A DNA stretch of 64,000 nucleotides from an uncultured SAR116 cluster alpha proteobacterium (GTDB taxonomy: Bacteria; Pseudomonadota; Alphaproteobacteria; Puniceispirillales; Puniceispirillaceae): contig CACNQE010000004.1 in NCBI GenBank assembly GCA_902622515.1, positions 1-64,000 of the forward strand, given 5' to 3'. Made by a program: the position numbers and the translations under genes. The notes below the pieces were generated by a model that did not search any database, had not been told where the DNA came from, and saw only the letters and a list, made by a program, of their open reading frames with translations. Below are positions 8,754 through 17,228 of the stretch, one piece after another (within the stretch, counting starts at the first letter, position 1; each line of letters starts with the position of its first letter).

Positions 8754-10067
8754 TTAAATCAACTGTTTTGACTCCTCTGTAATCCAAATATTATTTGGAA
8801 GCCCTGTTCCCGCTAAATTATCAGTAGGCAGTCTTTTGTTGAGCGATTTAATATTTTTAAGCATTTGCTTGACAGCATTTGTGTTTTCGTGAGAGCTGAT
8901 TTTGCAAATTTCTATTCCCTTTCTTTTATATGGAATAGGTGAAAAAATATTTGAGATATCTCGCTCCAAAAGTTCTTTGAGAGATAAGACCTTAGATGAA
9001 CTGACTTCACGAAGTGGTACTATTTGATTTAAAGAATTTGCTCTTACATGTGTATAAGGAAAAACACTTAAGTATAACATGGGTCTTCCGAATTGATATG
9101 CTATGCTGCATGGTCCAGATGGATTTCCATAATAAAACAAGCAAGATGCGCTTAGGAAAATATCTACCTCCGGTGGTCTAGCAACATTTATTAAATCGAT
9201 TAATCCAGATATTTCTGGAGCTTTTGTCATCTTATTATGACCAATTCTTATAACCTTAATACCTTGCTTCGTTAAATACTCGATGGCTTCTATGTGGTCC
9301 TGGAGGTTAACGTTTCTCCAATTATGTCTTTCACCATCAACAAAACCACTCTCTCTTAAATGCAGTGTGACAAAATTATCTTCAGCCTCTAGACCAAATT
9401 GTTTTAGATATTCTAATGCTCTGATTTTTGTCACTTCTTTTAATGTGAATGCAAAATGAGGCAGGTTTTGATCAGTCAAAATCTTATGCACTCCTGGTGC
9501 CGCATCAGAGTAGTGTCCATATACATCATTTGAATATTTAATGAATGTTGTATTAAACGAGGAGATATTTGCATATTGTGAATAGTAAAGTGCCTCCTCC
9601 CCGCCATTTAAAACATGAAAGACATCCTCTAAATAGGGTAAAAAGGCACTGTTTGATAGAGTATTTGTCTTCAAAATCGGCAGAATAGGCTTCTTCTTTA
9701 TGTGTTTAAGTGTTAAAAGATGATGTATGCTAGCTGTTTGGTCAGCCATTTCACCTATCCGACCAAGCATCCAACTTGTATTGACCACAGGGTCCAAATT
9801 AAAATAGTTTTTTGCAAATTTGCATGTCTTATCATTTACGTCTGCATACAGCTTTGCGATAGATTTAGCTGCAGAGGTGCTCCCTATATCATTTAGCATT
9901 GTTGCATATAATGAGAGGAGAATATCTTTTTCAGTCGGAAAATTTTGGATATATTCTCTTATGTCAGAAAGAGCGCCTCTGATATCTGAATTTGACAGTC
10001 TGACTTTAAGTTTCTTAAATAAATTCTCTCTGTTATTGAATATGAATGTTGAGTTAATTGCGTTCAT
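8754..10067 (-). CDS. TIGR04372-type putative glycosyltransferase
   Basis: This 437-aa protein has an N-terminal helical part (about 1-90, TPR-like) and a catalytic-type region with 'FVTLHLRESGFV', 'RNVNLQDHIEAIEYLTKQG' and 'VIRIGHNKMTK'. This is the pattern I associate with the TIGR04372 family of putative glycosyltransferases in surface-glycan clusters. It is the last gene of the minus operon that starts at 17059, 36 bp after the E1-beta-like gene, with SD AAGGA. It may transfer the sugar made by the operon; acceptor and donor are unknown. Confidence 0.68.
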   Translation of the reverse strand: MNAINSTFIFNNRENLFKKLKVRLSNSDIRGALSDIREYIQNFPTEKDILLSLYATMLNDIGSTSAAKSIAKLYADVNDKTCKFAKNYFNLDPVVNTSWMLGRIGEMADQTASIHHLLTLKHIKKKPILPILKTNTLSNSAFLPYLEDVFHVLNGGEEALYYSQYANISSFNTTFIKYSNDVYGHYSDAAPGVHKILTDQNLPHFAFTLKEVTKIRALEYLKQFGLEAEDNFVTLHLRESGFVDGERHNWRNVNLQDHIEAIEYLTKQGIKVIRIGHNKMTKAPEISGLIDLINVARPPEVDIFLSASCLFYYGNPSGPCSIAYQFGRPMLYLSVFPYTHVRANSLNQIVPLREVSSSKVLSLKELLERDISNIFSPIPYKRKGIEICKISSHENTNAVKQMLKNIKSLNKRLPTDNLAGTGLPNNIWITEESKQLI

Positions 10068-10103
10068 TAATTTTTCCTTAAAAAGTAAAATACATATTTC
10101 ATC

Positions 10104-11201
10104 CTAGAAAGGACCATCAAAACGTTTTTTTGAAGAGGACTGGTATTCTTTTAGTTCATCGTCAATGTTAGGAAACGTTACATTAAGCATAGACTCAATT
10201 TTCTTGCATATATCGATTGTTGAAAAATAGAAGTCTTTCTCAATATTAAAAGATGTCCCCACTGGAAAATTTGGTAGAGCAATTCTTTCAGGCGCGATTT
10301 TTAGTTCAGCAAAATTTAAAGGTAATACTTGCGCGATAATTTCTGTTCCAATGCTGCAAAATTGATGGCTAAAGTCAACTGTAAGCAAACGCCCAGTCTT
10401 GGCAACACTCTTAGATATGGAATTTATATCAAAATCTCTAAGATTGAAGGCATCAATTACCTCTACACCGACGTTATATTTTTTTAATATGTTTGCTGCG
10501 TGATGTGAATATACAGAACCTATTGAATTTGAAACAATTGTAATATCACTTCCAGTTGAAACGCGGTTAGATTTTCCCAGTTGGGTTGGTGAAACAACTC
10601 TGCCCTCTCCATTCCAACTCATTTGATGAAGCCAACGATGTTCAATGAATATGACTGGGTTTGGATCAGCGATACTACTTCTAAACAAATTATATCCGTC
10701 TTTTGGGAAAGCAGGCATTATGACTTTCAATCCAGGTATTTGAGCAAACCAACTTTGAAGGGCCTGAGAGTGAGTGGGCCCTTGTCCCCACCCTTGGCCA
10801 ATAATCATCCTAATTACAAGGGGTACTGATTGTTGTCCGCCAAACATAAAATACCATTTCGCAGCGGCATTAACGATTTGGTCAATTGACAATAAGCTGA
10901 AATCCAAACGTTGATGCGTTAATACCGGTTTATAACCAGAAATAGCTAGTCCTATTGCCATTCCTGTCATAGCATTTTCAGATATTGGGGTGTCAAAAAC
11001 CCTCTCATTTCCGAACTCATCCTCTAAGCCTGCCATAGTGCCAAAAATATTTTTTGGGTCAGTCGCTCCCAATCCAAAGGCTAAAACTGTTGGGTCGTAT
11101 CTCATTGAGTCAAAAAAAGCAGCTGCAATTCCATCTGCAAAATTATTTATTCTCTTATTCTGCTTAAGTTCCTTTACGCTGTTTTTGTTAAGCATATTCA
11201 T
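10104..11201 (-). CDS. Transketolase-like E1 beta subunit (TPP enzyme)
   Basis: This 365-aa protein resembles the beta subunit of 2-oxoacid dehydrogenase E1: 'RVFDTPISENAMTGMAIGLA', 'AAAKWYFMFGGQQSVPLVIRM', 'THSQALQSWFAQIPGLKVIMP', then the C-terminal transketolase domain. ATG 11201 has AAAGGAG eight bases upstream and overlaps the alpha gene by 14 bases; the longer TTG start at 11219 is disfavoured. No E2 or E3 gene is nearby. In a sugar operon it more likely works with its alpha partner on a sugar or on an acyl/aldehyde group than in central metabolism. Confidence 0.78.
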   Translation of the reverse strand: MNMLNKNSVKELKQNKRINNFADGIAAAFFDSMRYDPTVLAFGLGATDPKNIFGTMAGLEDEFGNERVFDTPISENAMTGMAIGLAISGYKPVLTHQRLDFSLLSIDQIVNAAAKWYFMFGGQQSVPLVIRMIIGQGWGQGPTHSQALQSWFAQIPGLKVIMPAFPKDGYNLFRSSIADPNPVIFIEHRWLHQMSWNGEGRVVSPTQLGKSNRVSTGSDITIVSNSIGSVYSHHAANILKKYNVGVEVIDAFNLRDFDINSISKSVAKTGRLLTVDFSHQFCSIGTEIIAQVLPLNFAELKIAPERIALPNFPVGTSFNIEKDFYFSTIDICKKIESMLNVTFPNIDDELKEYQSSSKKRFDGPF

Positions 11202-12168
11202 AAGATATACTCCTTTCAATCTTTGGAAAAGGTGCTAGCGTTGCTTCTCTAAAGGCATTATCAATCTCTTCTTTAGTGTTTTCCTGTATTAATTTTTCCA
11301 GGGAGTCAGGACTTACCCCCAGTTCTTTTATCGCTTTTTTGGCGTTGGAAATTACATCGTAAGATTTCCAAAAATCGATTTCTTTTTTTGTTCTGTATCC
11401 AATATGATCATCATTATTAGGACCACAATGCTCTAAATATCTATAAGTCTCTAATTCAATAAGACATGGTTTTCTTTTTTTTCTGACATATTTTACAGCT
11501 TCGGATGAAATTGCTAAAGCCTCTTCAATGTTATTGCCGTTTCCCTTTAGAGATTTTATGCCGTGAGCTTCTGATATTTTAGTGATATGACGATTGCTTG
11601 ATTGTCTAGGGGATAGCGGTGAATATACAGAGTAACCATTATTCTCAACGAAGAAAATTAAGGGTAAATTTTTAACAGAGGCAATATTTAGCGTTTCACT
11701 AAATACTCCTTCTTCAGTTGCTCCCTCACCAAAACACACTACAGTAATATTTTTAGTTCTTGATAGTTTTTGGGATAGTGCCACCCCTGCAGCAATAGGA
11801 ATTGTATTGCCCACAATTGCTGTTGCACCCTCAAATCCACATGATTTGTCTATTAGGTGCATTGACCCGCCCATTCCACCACTGCAACCAGTTTCGCGGC
11901 CAAAAAATTCACTGATCATCATATTTAAATTTCCGCCTTTAGCCAGATAATGTGCGTGGCTTCGATGGGTACTTAACATTCTGTCCGAAGCATTTAATTG
12001 CATGGAAATAGCAACTGCAGGACCCTCTTGCCCTATGGATAAATGCATCGGGCATTTCATCTCCTGAGCGTGATAACGTTCTGCTATAGCCTGTTCTATT
12101 GTCCTTATTCGAACAATTTTAGAGAAAAATTCTTTGAAATCTTCAATAGTGATGGGCTCTTGTTTCAT
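11188..12168 (-). CDS. E1 alpha-like thiamine diphosphate enzyme subunit
   Basis: A 326-aa protein similar to pyruvate/acetoin dehydrogenase E1 alpha: 'HRSHAHYLAKGGNL', 'GCSGGMGGSMHL', and the TPP motif running from GEG at 147-149 to NN at 176-177. The usual GDG is GEG here, so the Asp that normally binds the metal is Glu. It overlaps the aminotransferase upstream by ATGA and the beta gene by 14 bases, so both subunits are coupled. Reaction unknown; a C-C bond forming or cleaving step in sugar or side-chain synthesis is my inference. Confidence 0.8.
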   Translation of the reverse strand: MKQEPITIEDFKEFFSKIVRIRTIEQAIAERYHAQEMKCPMHLSIGQEGPAVAISMQLNASDRMLSTHRSHAHYLAKGGNLNMMISEFFGRETGCSGGMGGSMHLIDKSCGFEGATAIVGNTIPIAAGVALSQKLSRTKNITVVCFGEGATEEGVFSETLNIASVKNLPLIFFVENNGYSVYSPLSPRQSSNRHITKISEAHGIKSLKGNGNNIEEALAISSEAVKYVRKKRKPCLIELETYRYLEHCGPNNDDHIGYRTKKEIDFWKSYDVISNAKKAIKELGVSPDSLEKLIQENTKEEIDNAFREATLAPFPKIERSISYEYA

Positions 12169-13295
12169 ACAGCTTCCTTCACTAGTTGAGTTTCCAAAAA
12201 AAAGCCTTTGACTTTTTGAGCTACATACTCGACCTCTATATCATTTAGTTCTGCATATATGGGCAGGCTCAATATTTCTTCTTTTTGTTTTTTTACGAAC
12301 GGTACAGGCTCGCTTTTTACTGATAATTTTTGCCAGGCTGGCTGTTCAACTATTGGAATTGGATAGTGAATTTTTGTTTCTATGCCATTCTCTTTAAGAT
12401 ATAACGATAATTCATTTCTATGCTGGGTTTGAATTACGTAATTATGATAAACTGACCTTACGTGTTCTCTCGTTTTGGGGACATAACAAAACTCTTTAAA
12501 TTCAGAATGATAATACTCTGCAATTTTAATTACCCTCTCAGTCCAGTCTTCAAGATAAGGAAGGAGGTATTTTCCATAACTAGCCTGTAATGCGTCAAGT
12601 CTGGAGTTTCTTGAAAATTCCTCGCACTTATTTCTGTCTATAAGCCCGTGGTTTCGTAACCTATCCAATTTAATCTTTATCTCGGTGGAATTCGTAGTGA
12701 TCATTCCGCCATCTCCAAACATATGGAAATTCTTTAGTGGATGAAGAGAAAAACAGCCGCATTCACCAAATGAACCAGTTCTTTTACCATTAATTTCTGC
12801 ACCAATTGATTGGGCAGCATCCTCTATGATCTTGATATTTGTGTTTTTAAATCTTTGTTCAATTTTCTCAATTTTAGCAGGATTACCGTTTAGATGAACA
12901 ACAATAATTGCCTTTGTTTTCTGAGTAACTGCTTTTTCAATGGCATCAATGCTAATATTTTGCTCAGTGTCTACATCCACACAGATTGGTATTGCTCCAA
13001 CTTCCACAACCGCTCCTGCAGTTGCTATAAATGAGTTAGCTGGAATAATCACCTCATCACCTGGACCAATATCAAGTGCGTGAAGACATAGAGCCAATGC
13101 ATCCGTACCATTGCCAACAGATATCGCATGATTTACGCCACAATAAGTGGCAAAATCTCTTTCGAATTCTTCAACAATATTTCCGAGAATATATATTCCA
13201 GAATTACCTACTTGATCTGTAAGTTCAAGAATTTTCGCTCTGTGATTTTTGTAAAATCTGCCTAAGTCTACGAAAGGAACTTTGATTTTATCCAT
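12165..13295 (-). CDS. DegT/DnrJ/EryC1-family sugar aminotransferase (second of pair)
   Basis: This 376-aa PLP enzyme has 'VGNGTDALALCLHALDIGPGDEVI', 'KIIEDAAQSIGA' and the Schiff-base lysine in 'FSLHPLKNFHMFGDGG'. It should transfer an amino group to a keto-sugar nucleotide, or act as the related dehydratase. ATG 13295 is chosen: GGAG lies eight bases upstream, it overlaps the previous stop, and the protein then starts with the family's 'KVPFVDLG'. A further-upstream TTG at 13355 would add an unlikely 20 residues. Substrate not predictable. Confidence 0.83.
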   Translation of the reverse strand: MDKIKVPFVDLGRFYKNHRAKILELTDQVGNSGIYILGNIVEEFERDFATYCGVNHAISVGNGTDALALCLHALDIGPGDEVIIPANSFIATAGAVVEVGAIPICVDVDTEQNISIDAIEKAVTQKTKAIIVVHLNGNPAKIEKIEQRFKNTNIKIIEDAAQSIGAEINGKRTGSFGECGCFSLHPLKNFHMFGDGGMITTNSTEIKIKLDRLRNHGLIDRNKCEEFSRNSRLDALQASYGKYLLPYLEDWTERVIKIAEYYHSEFKEFCYVPKTREHVRSVYHNYVIQTQHRNELSLYLKENGIETKIHYPIPIVEQPAWQKLSVKSEPVPFVKKQKEEILSLPIYAELNDIEVEYVAQKVKGFFLETQLVKEAV

Positions 13296-14439
13296 AATAA
13301 AAACTCCGAACCAAATTACCCATTTTTTCAATTTGTTCAGGCGATACAAACTCATGAACTGGAAGTGAAATTGTTGAGTCTGCTAACCTTTCAGCGATAG
13401 GGAAGTCACCTTTTTTATATCCCAAATAGGTTGCGGCTTTTTGAAGATGCATAGGAATTGGGTAGTGTTTTTTTGCATCTATACCGTTAGAAATGAGAAA
13501 TTCTACTAATTCATCTCGATTTTTGGCCTGAAAACAATAAAGATGAAAAACTTCATTTATTTCTTTTGACCGTAATGGTAGAGATATTTGTTTTATTTTA
13601 CCCAACATTTTATCAAGCATATGGGCGTTATTAATTCGCTTTTTGGTCAAATCTGGAAGTTTCAATAACAAATGATTTGCAACAACAGCTTGCAAGGTAT
13701 CGAGACGAGAATTATATCCAAATAAGACGCAGGAATCCCGACTTTCAAGACCATGATTACGCATTAGACGAAGTTTTTCTTCAATCGCTTTGTCGTCAGT
13801 ACAAATAAATCCACCATCTCCCCAGGCATTGAGATTCTTCAGAGGATGAAGGGAAAAACAGCCTATTTGTCCAATAGTTCCAGCATTTATCCTAGATCGA
13901 CTTGCCAAAATTGCATGACAAGCATCTTCTACAATTGGAATTGAAAATTCAGATGATATTTTTTGAAACGATTGCGGGTCCACCGGTCTTCCAGCCCAGT
14001 GAACTGGGACAATGGCTTTTGTTTTTTCAGTTATCGCGGCCCTTATTTTTTCTACATCTATATTGAAATCTTCGTCACAGTCTACAAATACAGGTTTAGC
14101 CCCTGCAGTAGCAATGGCGCCAACCGTAGCATGAAAGGTGTAGGGCGTGGTAATAACCTCGTCCTCTGATTTAATTCCTAAAGCTAATAATGAAAGTCTA
14201 ATAGCATCGGTTCCGCTTCCAACCGCAATACAATATTTACTTCCAATCATCGAGCTTATGTTTTGCTCAAATTCGTCAACCTCTCTACCAAGCGTAAAGT
14301 CATTATTTAAAACAACGTTTTCAATTTTTTCAAAAATGTTTTTGTAATCAGAAAATTGTTCTGATAAGTAATTATGTTTAATAGAATATAACTGGTCCAT
14401 ATCATATTGTTCTGGAAGAAAATTTCTAATTTTATTCAT
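13288..14439 (-). CDS. DegT/DnrJ/EryC1-family sugar aminotransferase (first of pair)
   Basis: This 383-aa paralogue of its downstream neighbour has the same 'FSLHPLKNLNAWGDGG' lysine segment, 'VGSGTDAIRLSLLALG' and 'IVEDACHAI'. It carries an N-terminal stretch of about 25 residues that the neighbour lacks. The two being adjacent suggests duplication followed by specialisation for two amination steps or a heterodimer. It overlaps the upstream SDR gene by eight bases and the downstream aminotransferase by eight. Confidence 0.83.
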   Translation of the reverse strand: MNKIRNFLPEQYDMDQLYSIKHNYLSEQFSDYKNIFEKIENVVLNNDFTLGREVDEFEQNISSMIGSKYCIAVGSGTDAIRLSLLALGIKSEDEVITTPYTFHATVGAIATAGAKPVFVDCDEDFNIDVEKIRAAITEKTKAIVPVHWAGRPVDPQSFQKISSEFSIPIVEDACHAILASRSRINAGTIGQIGCFSLHPLKNLNAWGDGGFICTDDKAIEEKLRLMRNHGLESRDSCVLFGYNSRLDTLQAVVANHLLLKLPDLTKKRINNAHMLDKMLGKIKQISLPLRSKEINEVFHLYCFQAKNRDELVEFLISNGIDAKKHYPIPMHLQKAATYLGYKKGDFPIAERLADSTISLPVHEFVSPEQIEKMGNLVRSFYYG

Positions 14440-15442
14440 AAGATTCTCTATATTTATGGTGGTAATTTAGTAAATGGGGGTTTATGCAATTAAGAGATTT
14501 TGTAACCCACTCAACAGTCTCACTGATGCCATTTTCAAGCGACACTTTAGGTTTCCAACCAAGTTCGGTTTTTGCTTTATTTATGTCCATAAAATAGCGT
14601 TGGTCTTTACCTGTTCTTTCAGCGCCATTTTTAGTAAAATTTTTAAATTCAATTCCACAGCACTCTGCGATTTGCTGCACAACTTGTCTTATAGAAACGC
14701 AATCTGTATCTGAAAAATGATAGGATTCTCCAATTTTTCCATTAGCTATTAAGGCATTCAAGGAGGAAGAAATATCATCTTTATAAATAAATGCTCGCTC
14801 GGAGATACCTCCACCATCTAGGGTAAGCATTTTATTAGTTAAGGCAAAAAAAGTTGCTTTAGGAACAATCCGGTAGAGTTGTTGCCCGGGACCATAAAAA
14901 TTTGCATATCTAGCAATTATAAAAGGAAAATTAGTTTGATTTGCCATCAATTTTATATGTTGGTCGATGGTGGCATGCGATAGAGCGTAAGGAGTGGAAG
15001 GGTTGAAAGATTTATTTTCCGTTATTATGCCGTCTACTGAACCAAAAACCTCTGGGGTAGATATTCTTACGTATAATTTTAGAAATTCTTTCCAATTGAG
15101 TCCTTTTAGCATTTCCGATTTTTTTGCTATGTTTGTATTATACCATTGATTTGGTGACTCCCAACTTTGTGCAACCATGCCTTGGCCCATAAAGTCTATA
15201 ATATAATCGGGCTTAAATTTATTAATACTTGAAATGATCTTTTTAGTGTCTAAAACAATATCTGCTACTATCCAATTCAATTTTTTTGAACCATAATTAT
15301 TGATAGTGAATGGTTCTTTTGGTGTCTCTCTTCTCGCAATGGCCAATACCTCATGTTTTTCCTTAAGAAGAGATTCTATAGTAGCTCGTCCCCCAAAGGA
15401 CGTTGCTCCTAACACACAATATTTCTCCTGTTTTTCTGACAT
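14432..15442 (-). CDS. NAD-dependent epimerase/dehydratase with altered YxxxH motif
   Basis: This 336-aa extended SDR is nearest to the GDP-mannose/dTDP-glucose 4,6-dehydratase group. It has 'LGATSFGGRA' for the cofactor, 'RISTPEVFGS' around the usual Ser/Thr-Glu site, 'PYALSH', and the C-terminal 'AKTELGWKPKVSLENGI'. Tyr152 is present, but the Lys normally four residues later is His156. It probably makes a 4-keto sugar nucleotide for the aminotransferases that follow. The changed Lys may alter or abolish the usual hydride chemistry. Confidence 0.76.
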   Translation of the reverse strand: MSEKQEKYCVLGATSFGGRATIESLLKEKHEVLAIARRETPKEPFTINNYGSKKLNWIVADIVLDTKKIISSINKFKPDYIIDFMGQGMVAQSWESPNQWYNTNIAKKSEMLKGLNWKEFLKLYVRISTPEVFGSVDGIITENKSFNPSTPYALSHATIDQHIKLMANQTNFPFIIARYANFYGPGQQLYRIVPKATFFALTNKMLTLDGGGISERAFIYKDDISSSLNALIANGKIGESYHFSDTDCVSIRQVVQQIAECCGIEFKNFTKNGAERTGKDQRYFMDINKAKTELGWKPKVSLENGISETVEWVTKSLNCINPHLLNYHHKYRESYE

Positions 15443-15450
15443 TTTTGGCT

Positions 15451-16062
15451 CTAACTTTTATCTTTCTTAAAAATATCAATTAGATCTAGAGAGATTGCGT
15501 GCCCTAAAATAATTTGAATATCTTCGCTCAATTGCATATTGTAAGTTTCTGTGTGAATACAGATATCGAGCAGTTTCTTTGCTTTTCCCCCATCAAAACC
15601 CAGAAAACCTGCAGTTTTTAGGCCAAGTGATTTTGCCGTTTTTAGACCATTAATAATATTTTTAGAATTGCCTGAGCCGCTAAAAACCAATAATATATCA
15701 CCCTCATTTGCAAGGGCATTTAATTGTTTGGAATAAATATGCTCATATCCTTCATCATTTGAAATAGCCGAACAAACTGAAGAATTTGTTGATAAAGAAA
15801 CAGCTTTTAGTCCTTTCGAAAAAGTGCTTTTTTCAAGGCCATAAATAAAATCATTTGCCAAATGAGTTGCGTTAGATTCGCTTCCTCCATTACCTGCAAG
15901 GTAAACAGTTTTGTTGACTTGCCAGCATTCAAAGAGAGCATCTCGCAACGAAACAACGGATTCAATATCTATTTTGGTCAAAAGAGATTTCATTCCATTT
16001 ACATAACCAATTATATTTTTTGATCCAGAGAAAGCATCAAGGTGCTTTATTTCATTTGGCAT
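15451..16062 (-). CDS. GmhA-like sugar phosphate isomerase (SIS domain)
   Basis: This 203-aa single SIS-domain protein has 'VYLAGNGGSESNATHLANDFIYG' and 'ILLVFSGSGNSKNIINGLKTA', matching sedoheptulose-7-phosphate isomerase GmhA. The 'GNGGS' and 'SGSGNS' phosphate-binding loops are intact. Together with the HldE-like and HddC-like genes on the divergent strand it suggests synthesis of an activated heptose. It sits 13 bp after the first SDR gene of the operon and 8 bp before the next SDR. Confidence 0.8.
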   Translation of the reverse strand: MPNEIKHLDAFSGSKNIIGYVNGMKSLLTKIDIESVVSLRDALFECWQVNKTVYLAGNGGSESNATHLANDFIYGLEKSTFSKGLKAVSLSTNSSVCSAISNDEGYEHIYSKQLNALANEGDILLVFSGSGNSKNIINGLKTAKSLGLKTAGFLGFDGGKAKKLLDICIHTETYNMQLSEDIQIILGHAISLDLIDIFKKDKS

Positions 16063-16075
16063 TCTAATTCCTTTC

Positions 16076-17059
16076 TTAAGCGCTTAAGGCAAACTGAGGT
16101 GAGAATTTTTCAGGGCCAAAATTATTTTTTTTCATCCAACTTACGGTATGCCACTCTGGTTTATTTGTGATAATTCCTTTTTTCCAGGCCTCAGAAATTT
16201 CTGAGATAGCATCCATAACAGTTTTTTGAGGTTTAAAACCCATTTCTAGAATTTTTTCAGAACACAACCTATAAGATCTTGGATCATTTGATTCTTTGAT
16301 TTGAATATCTGCCCCAGTTTTTCCTGCAATCATCTCTGCAATTTCAATAATTTTAAGGTTTTCGAAGCCTGCATTATAGATTCCATTTTTACTTTCTTCT
16401 GCCTCAACAAAAAATTTATAAAGAGCTGCTAAGTCGTCAATATGAATATTTGGTCTAATTTGTTCGCCACCAAGTACCGTAATTTTCTTATTTTGCAATG
16501 CTTGCACCGTAAGCATATTTACAGCCACATCGAGCCTCATCCTCGGAGACAAACCGCAAACTGTTGCAGGCCTTACAATTTTTAGATTTAAGGCTTTAGA
16601 ATAGCTTAGTAGAATTCTTTCCGCACACATCTTAGTTTTGTTATAAATAGAAAGAGGAACTAATTTTTCTTTTTCAGTAACTTTTTCAGAATCACTTAAC
16701 CCATAAACACTTCCGGAAGATGCATAAATGAAATCTCTTACCCCGCCCGAAATGGCAAGTTCAGCTAATTGTTGTGTGGCTAATACTGAAATTTCCCATG
16801 TAGGTGTTGGATTTAAGTCCCCACATGGATCGTTTGCTATTGACGCCAAATGAATAACAGTATCATATCCCTCTAGAGATAAATTTTTTAAATTTCTTAC
16901 ATCACCAGATATAACAGATAAATTTGTGTTAGAGGGAAGAAAATTCCCAAACCAAGTGGTATCAAAGACTGTTATTTTATGTCCTGACTTTAATAAAGTC
17001 GGTACAATCTTGCTACCTTTGTAACCACAACCTCCAGTAATAAATATATTCTTTTTCAT
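16076..17059 (-). CDS. NAD-dependent epimerase/dehydratase (extended SDR)
   Basis: This 327-aa SDR has 'FITGGCGYKGSKIVPTLL', 'ASSGSVYG' and an intact 'YNKTK' catalytic pair, so it should be active. It resembles UDP-glucose/GDP-sugar epimerases rather than a named pathway enzyme. First gene of the minus operon; its ATG lies about 20 bases downstream of the transcript start predicted from the sigma-54 element at 17091-17106. Substrate unknown; a heptose nucleotide is a guess from the neighbours. Confidence 0.8.
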   Translation of the reverse strand: MKKNIFITGGCGYKGSKIVPTLLKSGHKITVFDTTWFGNFLPSNTNLSVISGDVRNLKNLSLEGYDTVIHLASIANDPCGDLNPTPTWEISVLATQQLAELAISGGVRDFIYASSGSVYGLSDSEKVTEKEKLVPLSIYNKTKMCAERILLSYSKALNLKIVRPATVCGLSPRMRLDVAVNMLTVQALQNKKITVLGGEQIRPNIHIDDLAALYKFFVEAEESKNGIYNAGFENLKIIEIAEMIAGKTGADIQIKESNDPRSYRLCSEKILEMGFKPQKTVMDAISEISEAWKKGIITNKPEWHTVSWMKKNNFGPEKFSPQFALSA

Positions 17060-17090
17060 AATTATAACCTCAAAGATTTAAATGATTATG

Positions 17091-17106
17091 TGCAAAATTA
17101 ATGCCA
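17091..17106 (-). promoter_or_regulatory. Sigma-54-type promoter for the minus-strand sugar operon
   Basis: Read on the minus strand the element is TGGCATTAATTTTGCA, with GG and GC ten bases apart and a perfect TTGCA. It faces left towards the SDR gene at 17059. A second such element faces right 36 bp away. Confidence 0.75.
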
Positions 17107-17142
17107 AAAATATTTGACTAGAGGTTAAATGGAATTGGTAAT

Positions 17143-17158
17143 TGGCATGAAAAGTGCA
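17143..17158 (+). promoter_or_regulatory. Sigma-54-type promoter for the hldE-like/hddC-like pair
   Basis: TGGCATGAAAAGTGCA has the GG-N10-GC spacing and a GTGCA -12 block. It is divergent to the element at 17091-17106. The predicted transcript start is near 17170, about 60 bases before the ATG at 17229. Confidence 0.68.
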
Positions 17159-17228
17159 CAAATGTTTTGAAAGATAGTGAAGATTTTTTGACATCGATTA
17201 AATTCAACTTTTGGAGTCTCTGAAAACT

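Noticed and set aside
10104-12168. E1 alpha/beta genes as part of a normal pyruvate dehydrogenase
   Set aside because: No E2 or E3 is adjacent, the genes overlap sugar aminotransferase genes, and the GDG motif is changed.
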